Part shown: positions 13,009-16,820 of the stretch, piece by piece
Position numbering within the stretch: position 1 is the first letter of the stretch
How the letters are laid out: each line of letters opens with the position of its first letter
From: an uncultured Eubacterium sp.
Lineage (GTDB): Bacteria > Bacillota > Clostridia > Lachnospirales > Lachnospiraceae
DNA length: 16,820 nucleotides
Direction of reading: 5' to 3'
Assembly: GCA_910586445.1 (NCBI GenBank)
Contig: CAJUHV010000080.1
Coordinates: forward strand, 1-16,820
Notes under the pieces: model-generated
Database searches by the model: none
What the model saw: the letters and a program-made list of their open reading frames with translations, nothing else
What the model was told of the DNA's origin: nothing
Position numbers and translations under genes: made by a program

Positions 13009-15706
13009 AGTTTGCCTCTTTTTCTCTTTTTTCCCACGCTGCAAGGATAGATTCACATGTATCAATATCTAGTTCTTCGGCGGCAGCCTTCAGCTTTCGA
13101 ATAAAATTCAGCTGCCACTCTTCATAATGGAAAGGCATAATCTCATGCAGCACCTCCTCCAGCTGGTCCAGATCCAGCGCATCGACTGCGCCATGCATGG
13201 CAGTAAACGCCTGCTGCAGCATATGGGCGGGAAGGATCTGTACAGACTCAGAAGCAGAGTCTTCTTCTGCAAAATACGGAGCCAGGATTTCCTCAAAATG
13301 TAAATACTGTTTCAGCATAGAATCAGTATACTGATGGATCAGTGAAGCATTTTTTTCGTTGCCTGCCTTTTCCATATCGGCAGCAAGTGAAGACAGCTCT
13401 ATCGCCCCGATCTGTCTGGAGGCGCTTTTTAAGGCGTGAACCTCAATTGTATAATTTTTCCAGTCTTCTTTCTGCTCAAATTCGCGGATTTTGCCAGCTT
13501 TTTTTGCAATTGCACGGTAATAGTCTTTCAGCACATCCCATAACAGCTTTTCACTTCCCAGCAGCCGCAGGGCTTCGTCGGTATCCAGGCCTTCGATGGA
13601 AATCGGTGCAGACGGCTGGGATACCGACGGTTCTGGCTGTAGTACGTTTTCGTTGTTTATTTTTTCGATTTTCTCACGCGGCAGCCAGCGCTTCAGCTTG
13701 GAAATAAGCATGCGCAGCTCGATTGGCTTGGCCACACAGTCGTTCAGCCCCTCGTTTAAGAAGGTCATTTCCATTTCGGTAGAGGTGGTAGCCGAAAAAG
13801 CGATAATCGGCACATTTGCGTATTCCTCATGAAAACGGCGGATGATATGTGTTGTTTCAATGCCGTCTAATTCGGGCATCTGATGATCCATAAAAATCAG
13901 GTCATAATGCTTGATGGAAATCATTCGGATCGATTCTTTTCCGCTTTGTGCAGTATCGATCTGGAGCTTTAATGGTTTTAAAAGTCCTTCTGCAATCGTC
14001 AGGTTGACCGTATTATCGTCTACAATCAAGATCTGCGCCTCTGGAGCGATAAAGTCATAGTCTTTATCTGTTACATTATTATAGTTTTTGTTTAAGTTTT
14101 CATGTTTGAAAATCATGGCAAGGTTGAGTGAATAAATCGGTTTTTTTACCACGATCATATTTGGAAGGTCAGCTGCCATAGTATCGTAAAAATCAATAAT
14201 CAATACGGCAGACAGCGACGGGTGGTCTTTTACAAAGTTCTTTACTTCGTTTGTATACATGCGTTTTTCTATAAAAAGGAATTCGCATTCATTTAAATCC
14301 AAACCATTCAGGTCTTCTTCTGAGGCCAGTGGATGATAGCTGACGCCGAGCCGGCTGATATCCTTGTTCAGCTGTGTGTGGAATACAGGGTCCGAGATCA
14401 GCCCGGCAGCAGTTTTTGGTACCTGGTCAAGCTCTATGCTCGGTCTGGAACGGGCAATGCGCTGCGGCAGCTTAAATGTAAACTTTGTGCCGGAACCGAA
14501 CTGGCTGTCTACCTCGATAGAACCCATCATTAAGTGCAGCAGGCGCTGGCTGATCGCAAGGCCGAGGCCGGTTCCTTCCAGATTGCGGTTCCGCTTGCTG
14601 TTGAGCTGCTGGAAAGACTGGAATAATTTTTCCATATCTGCCTTTTTGATTCCTATTCCGGTATCCTGTATCGTTGTCTGGATGATTACTTCATCGTCAG
14701 TCTGGTAAAGCAGTTCATATTTTATTGTGATATAACCGCCTTTCGTAAATTTTACGGCGTTATCTGACAGGTTTACCAAGATCTGCTTAATGCGCAGGCT
14801 GTCGCCTAATAGTTCATATGGAATATCCGGGTCAACATCCAGGATAAGCTGCACATCTTTCTGGCCGATATGCGTCATTATGATATTTGCTACGTCGTTG
14901 ATGATAGACATAGGCTCATATTCGCTCATATTGATTTCCATTTTTCCGGATTCGATTTTAGAGAAATCAAGTATGTCGTTTATGATCATCAGCAGATTTT
15001 TTCCGGAATTTTTAATCTGGGTTACATAATCGAGAGCGGCGGGTGTCAGCTCTTCACGAAGTGCCATTTCAGCCATGCCGATAATCGCGTTCATAGGCGT
15101 ACGGATCTCGTGGCTCATGTTTGCTAAAAAGTCTGATTTTAAGCTGGTGGCGCGTCTTATTTTGGCATTTTCCAATAAAATAATATGGTTGTGGTAAGCA
15201 ATGCTGGATAACGCATTTGTGATTGTGCGCAGAAATAAATAAATGCGCCGGGTCTTTTCGCGCGGGATTACAGGCAGGCGGTGGTATGCTTCGATATATT
15301 CGTCCGGGTCAATGCCGAGCGCGAGCGCGAGCTTGTGTATTTTTTCGTCATTATGCGGTGCATCCAGAAACTGCCCGCCAAAAATGCATCCGACTAATTT
15401 ATCATCCAGAATGATTGGAGCGGCATAATTGCGGAGTCCGGCGTGGCAGTGGTATGTAATCGGCTTGCGCTGGTTATAGGCAAATTTGATACTGTTTGCA
15501 TCACATGTCCGGCACCGCTCCAGACCGTCTTTTGCGGCATTTGTATATTTGGAACAAAAATCAGAAAGATTCGAGCCTTCTGTCACATAATTACCGTCTG
15601 TGTCGGTAATGTAGGACGCAATGCCGGTCATTTTCGAAAATGAGTCCTGCATTTCCTGCAGGATCTCAGGATCAATCAAATCTGTTAAAAATAAAGTATC
15701 TTCCAT
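12998..15706 (-). CDS. PocR-type hybrid sensor histidine kinase 1 (PocR-HisKA-HATPase-pseudoREC-REC-HPt)
   Basis: This 902-residue protein is a co-linear paralog of the downstream kinase. Order: PocR-like domain (about 6-170) with Cys51, Cys65, Cys68, Cys87 and Cys107; HisKA with His199 (SHEIRTPMN); HATPase with N box (NLSDNAVKF), DTGIG and GTGLGL; a degenerate receiver (about 424-536) with Glu480 at the phospho-Asp position; an intact receiver (about 557-675) with Asp563/564, Asp607 and Lys660; HPt with His757; and the same unnamed helical C-terminal module (about 827-893). No signal peptide or transmembrane helix is seen. The start has GGAGGGGAG (complement of 15714-15722) 7 nt upstream, in the 19-bp gap after the response regulator gene. 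Both kinases retain every catalytic motif, so neither looks like a decayed copy. The ligand and the downstream output are unknown. Confidence 0.9.
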   Translation of the reverse strand: MEDTLFLTDLIDPEILQEMQDSFSKMTGIASYITDTDGNYVTEGSNLSDFCSKYTNAAKDGLERCRTCDANSIKFAYNQRKPITYHCHAGLRNYAAPIILDDKLVGCIFGGQFLDAPHNDEKIHKLALALGIDPDEYIEAYHRLPVIPREKTRRIYLFLRTITNALSSIAYHNHIILLENAKIRRATSLKSDFLANMSHEIRTPMNAIIGMAEMALREELTPAALDYVTQIKNSGKNLLMIINDILDFSKIESGKMEINMSEYEPMSIINDVANIIMTHIGQKDVQLILDVDPDIPYELLGDSLRIKQILVNLSDNAVKFTKGGYITIKYELLYQTDDEVIIQTTIQDTGIGIKKADMEKLFQSFQQLNSKRNRNLEGTGLGLAISQRLLHLMMGSIEVDSQFGSGTKFTFKLPQRIARSRPSIELDQVPKTAAGLISDPVFHTQLNKDISRLGVSYHPLASEEDLNGLDLNECEFLFIEKRMYTNEVKNFVKDHPSLSAVLIIDFYDTMAADLPNMIVVKKPIYSLNLAMIFKHENLNKNYNNVTDKDYDFIAPEAQILIVDDNTVNLTIAEGLLKPLKLQIDTAQSGKESIRMISIKHYDLIFMDHQMPELDGIETTHIIRRFHEEYANVPIIAFSATTSTEMEMTFLNEGLNDCVAKPIELRMLISKLKRWLPREKIEKINNENVLQPEPSVSQPSAPISIEGLDTDEALRLLGSEKLLWDVLKDYYRAIAKKAGKIREFEQKEDWKNYTIEVHALKSASRQIGAIELSSLAADMEKAGNEKNASLIHQYTDSMLKQYLHFEEILAPYFAEEDSASESVQILPAHMLQQAFTAMHGAVDALDLDQLEEVLHEIMPFHYEEWQLNFIRKLKAAAEELDIDTCESILAAWEKREKEANYGN

Positions 15707-15725
15707 AAAACAGCTCCCCTCCGGG

Positions 15726-16583
15726 CTATCCGATCGTATTTTTGATTGCGTCTACGAGCTTGTCATGGTCGATTGGTTTGAGCAGATAGCCCTGTGGCTT
15801 TAAGGAAAGTACCTGCTGGATTTTCTTGCGGTCGTTAATGCCGGTCAAAAAAATAACAGGTATATTGCTGGTCATAGGATTTGCGCGTATTTTTTCCAAA
15901 ACGGCAGGCCCGTTATCACCAGGCATCTCATAATCCAATAGGATCAGGCTTGTCATTTTGTTTTCTAGAAATTTGAGCGCTACCTTGCCGTTTATGGCAG
16001 TAGCAATGTCGTAGCTGTCTTCGAGGTAGCGTTTGATGAGCTTCAGCATGCGGAAGTCGTCATCTACGACAAGAATATGCTTGCGCCCGTTTGCATCCGT
16101 GCCTGAAAAAAGCGAATCGATATTGTTTAAAAGTGCCTGCGTCCGCTGCTCTTCCATAGTCCGCGGCGTTACATCTGGTATAACAGGCTTTGTGTCCTCT
16201 TCTGCAAAGCTGAAATTACGCTTTAGGTATGTAGTAATCTGGTCAGCGATCTGAAATGCGGTAATCGGCTTGACAAGCTCCAGGTCTGCAGTGTCAGCGG
16301 ACATTCTGCGGAATTCGTCACAGTCATCCTGTGATGCTACTACGGCAAACGGTGTCCTTCTTTGTACCTTATCACGCTTTAGCGTAATCATCTGCGACAT
16401 GACCTCACGGGTTTCGTTGTGCATGCAGTAGACGACCATATGCGGCTGAAAATACTTTAAGTGGCAGGCAACATCATCAAAACGGTTTGATGAATTTTGA
16501 AAATCAAATTCTGTAGACAGATGCAGAAATAAGTCGTCGATGGTTGGTTTGTTGTTGCCAATTAATAATATTTTGTATTTCAT
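15726..16583 (-). CDS. Response regulator with degenerate and intact receiver domains, no output domain
   Basis: The product has 285 residues. Residues about 1-122 resemble a receiver fold (start MKYKILLIGNN, end LELVKPITAFQI) but lack the acidic pair and the phospho-Asp (VVYCMHN), keeping only the Lys-Pro motif (Lys105), so it is a pseudo-receiver. A linker (about 123-165) leads to an intact receiver (about 167-285) with Asp174-176, phospho-acceptor Asp217 (LILLDYEMPG), Thr247 and Lys269. No DNA-binding, cyclase or enzymatic domain follows. It is the first gene of the operon with the two hybrid kinases and probably takes phosphate from their HPt domains, or acts as a phosphate sink or adaptor. 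AGGAGG (complement of 16589-16594) is 5 nt upstream of the start. Its promoter lies at 16638-16666. Confidence 0.9.
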   Translation of the reverse strand: MKYKILLIGNNKPTIDDLFLHLSTEFDFQNSSNRFDDVACHLKYFQPHMVVYCMHNETREVMSQMITLKRDKVQRRTPFAVVASQDDCDEFRRMSADTADLELVKPITAFQIADQITTYLKRNFSFAEEDTKPVIPDVTPRTMEEQRTQALLNNIDSLFSGTDANGRKHILVVDDDFRMLKLIKRYLEDSYDIATAINGKVALKFLENKMTSLILLDYEMPGDNGPAVLEKIRANPMTSNIPVIFLTGINDRKKIQQVLSLKPQGYLLKPIDHDKLVDAIKNTIG

Positions 16584-16624
16584 GATAACCTCCTGATTCT
16601 CGTATGATTTCGGGAATTCTTACT

Positions 16625-16646
16625 GTAGCTTCTTACTATTATATAC
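16625..16646 (-). promoter_or_regulatory. Conserved upstream box, copy B (signalling operon promoter)
   Basis: The plus-strand sequence is GTAGCTTCTTACTAT, one extra T, then ATATAC: identical to 6348-6368 apart from the single inserted base. It covers the -10 hexamer and the predicted transcription start of the response-regulator/kinase operon, which is where a repressor or a start-site-sensing regulator would act. Confidence 0.55.
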
Positions 16647-16666
16647 AGTTCAATATCATTTTGCAA
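16638..16666 (-). promoter_or_regulatory. Sigma-A promoter of the response regulator/kinase operon
   Basis: On the minus strand TTGCAA (complement of 16661-16666) and a perfect TATAAT (complement of 16638-16643) are separated by 17 bp. The predicted start is near 16631, leaving a leader of about 48 nt to the response regulator start codon. No other promoter was noticed between the three genes. Confidence 0.8.
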
Positions 16667-16710
16667 TAAATTATATTTCCAGCTTTTAGCAAAAAAAGTA
16701 AAAAAAGTAG

Positions 16711-16739
16711 TTGACAAAACATATATTATGAGATATACT
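16711..16739 (+). promoter_or_regulatory. Sigma-A promoter of tRNA-Val and whatever follows
   Basis: A perfect TTGACA (16711-16716) and TATACT (16734-16739) are separated by 17 bp, and the tRNA begins 31 bp after the -10. This is a strong stable-RNA promoter. It points away from the kinase operon promoter, about 45 bp away. Confidence 0.88.
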
Positions 16740-16770
16740 AACGAAGTCGGTTGCGAAACCACACAAAAAT

Positions 16771-16820
16771 GGGATCTTAGCTCAGCTGGGAGAGCATCTG
16801 CCTTACAAGCAGAGGGTCAT
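16771..16820 (+). tRNA. tRNA-Val (TAC), 3' end cut by window edge
   Basis: The 5' acceptor strand GGGATCT, D arm (GCTC/GAGC) and complete anticodon arm (TCTGC CTTACAA GCAGA) are present, giving anticodon TAC. The T arm and 3' acceptor strand lie beyond the window. It is probably the first gene of another tRNA cluster. Confidence 0.93.

Noticed and set aside
1..16820. A mobile island bounded by tRNA genes
   Set aside because: No integrase, transposase, direct repeat of a tRNA 3' end, or clear compositional break was seen. The content is mostly housekeeping and signalling genes.

Overview
The window looks like chromosomal DNA from a Clostridia-type Firmicute, most likely a Lachnospiraceae-like gut anaerobe. 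The pointers are a MetA-type homoserine acyltransferase, a short MetH without its reactivation domain, a DUF5685 protein next to a J-domain protein, a SpoVB-like flippase, strong AGGAGG ribosome binding sites, consensus sigma-A promoters, tRNA genes without encoded CCA, and a class A RNase P RNA. The taxon is inferred from these features and was not confirmed by any search.

Layout. 1-322: end of a tRNA cluster (His, Gln, Lys) closed by a strong terminator. 412-597: a stand-alone minus-strand tRNA-Gly(CCC) with its own promoter and terminator. 598-926: AT-rich spacer in which no gene was found. 927-1920: metA with an extended -10 promoter. 1945-2341: RNase P RNA. 2403-4993: three plus-strand genes, probably one transcription unit (two-helix membrane zinc-ribbon protein, DUF5685 protein with a low-complexity repeat tail, J-domain protein). 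5009-6325: a convergent flippase of the MATE/SpoVB type. 6467-10231: cysteine desulfurase followed by methionine synthase. 10263-10307: hairpin between converging genes. 10318-16583: a minus-strand operon, read right to left, of a response regulator with two receiver domains and two full-length paralogous hybrid histidine kinases, each with an N-terminal PocR-type sensory domain. 16711-16820: promoter and 5' part of a tRNA-Val.

How the genes relate. metA and metH carry out the first activating step and the last methylation step of methionine synthesis, and the cysteine desulfurase mobilises sulfur. The large three-gene signalling operon has sensors, histidine kinases, receivers and HPt domains but no DNA-binding, diguanylate cyclase or other output domain, so its target must be encoded elsewhere or act through protein contacts.

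Most worth following up: the duplicated PocR kinase system, including pseudo-receivers that carry glutamate at the phospho-acceptor position in both paralogs; a near-identical 21-22 bp element upstream of both the signalling operon and the distant flippase gene; prenyl-synthase-like aspartate motifs in the DUF5685 protein; and aspartate at the acyl-specificity position of MetA.
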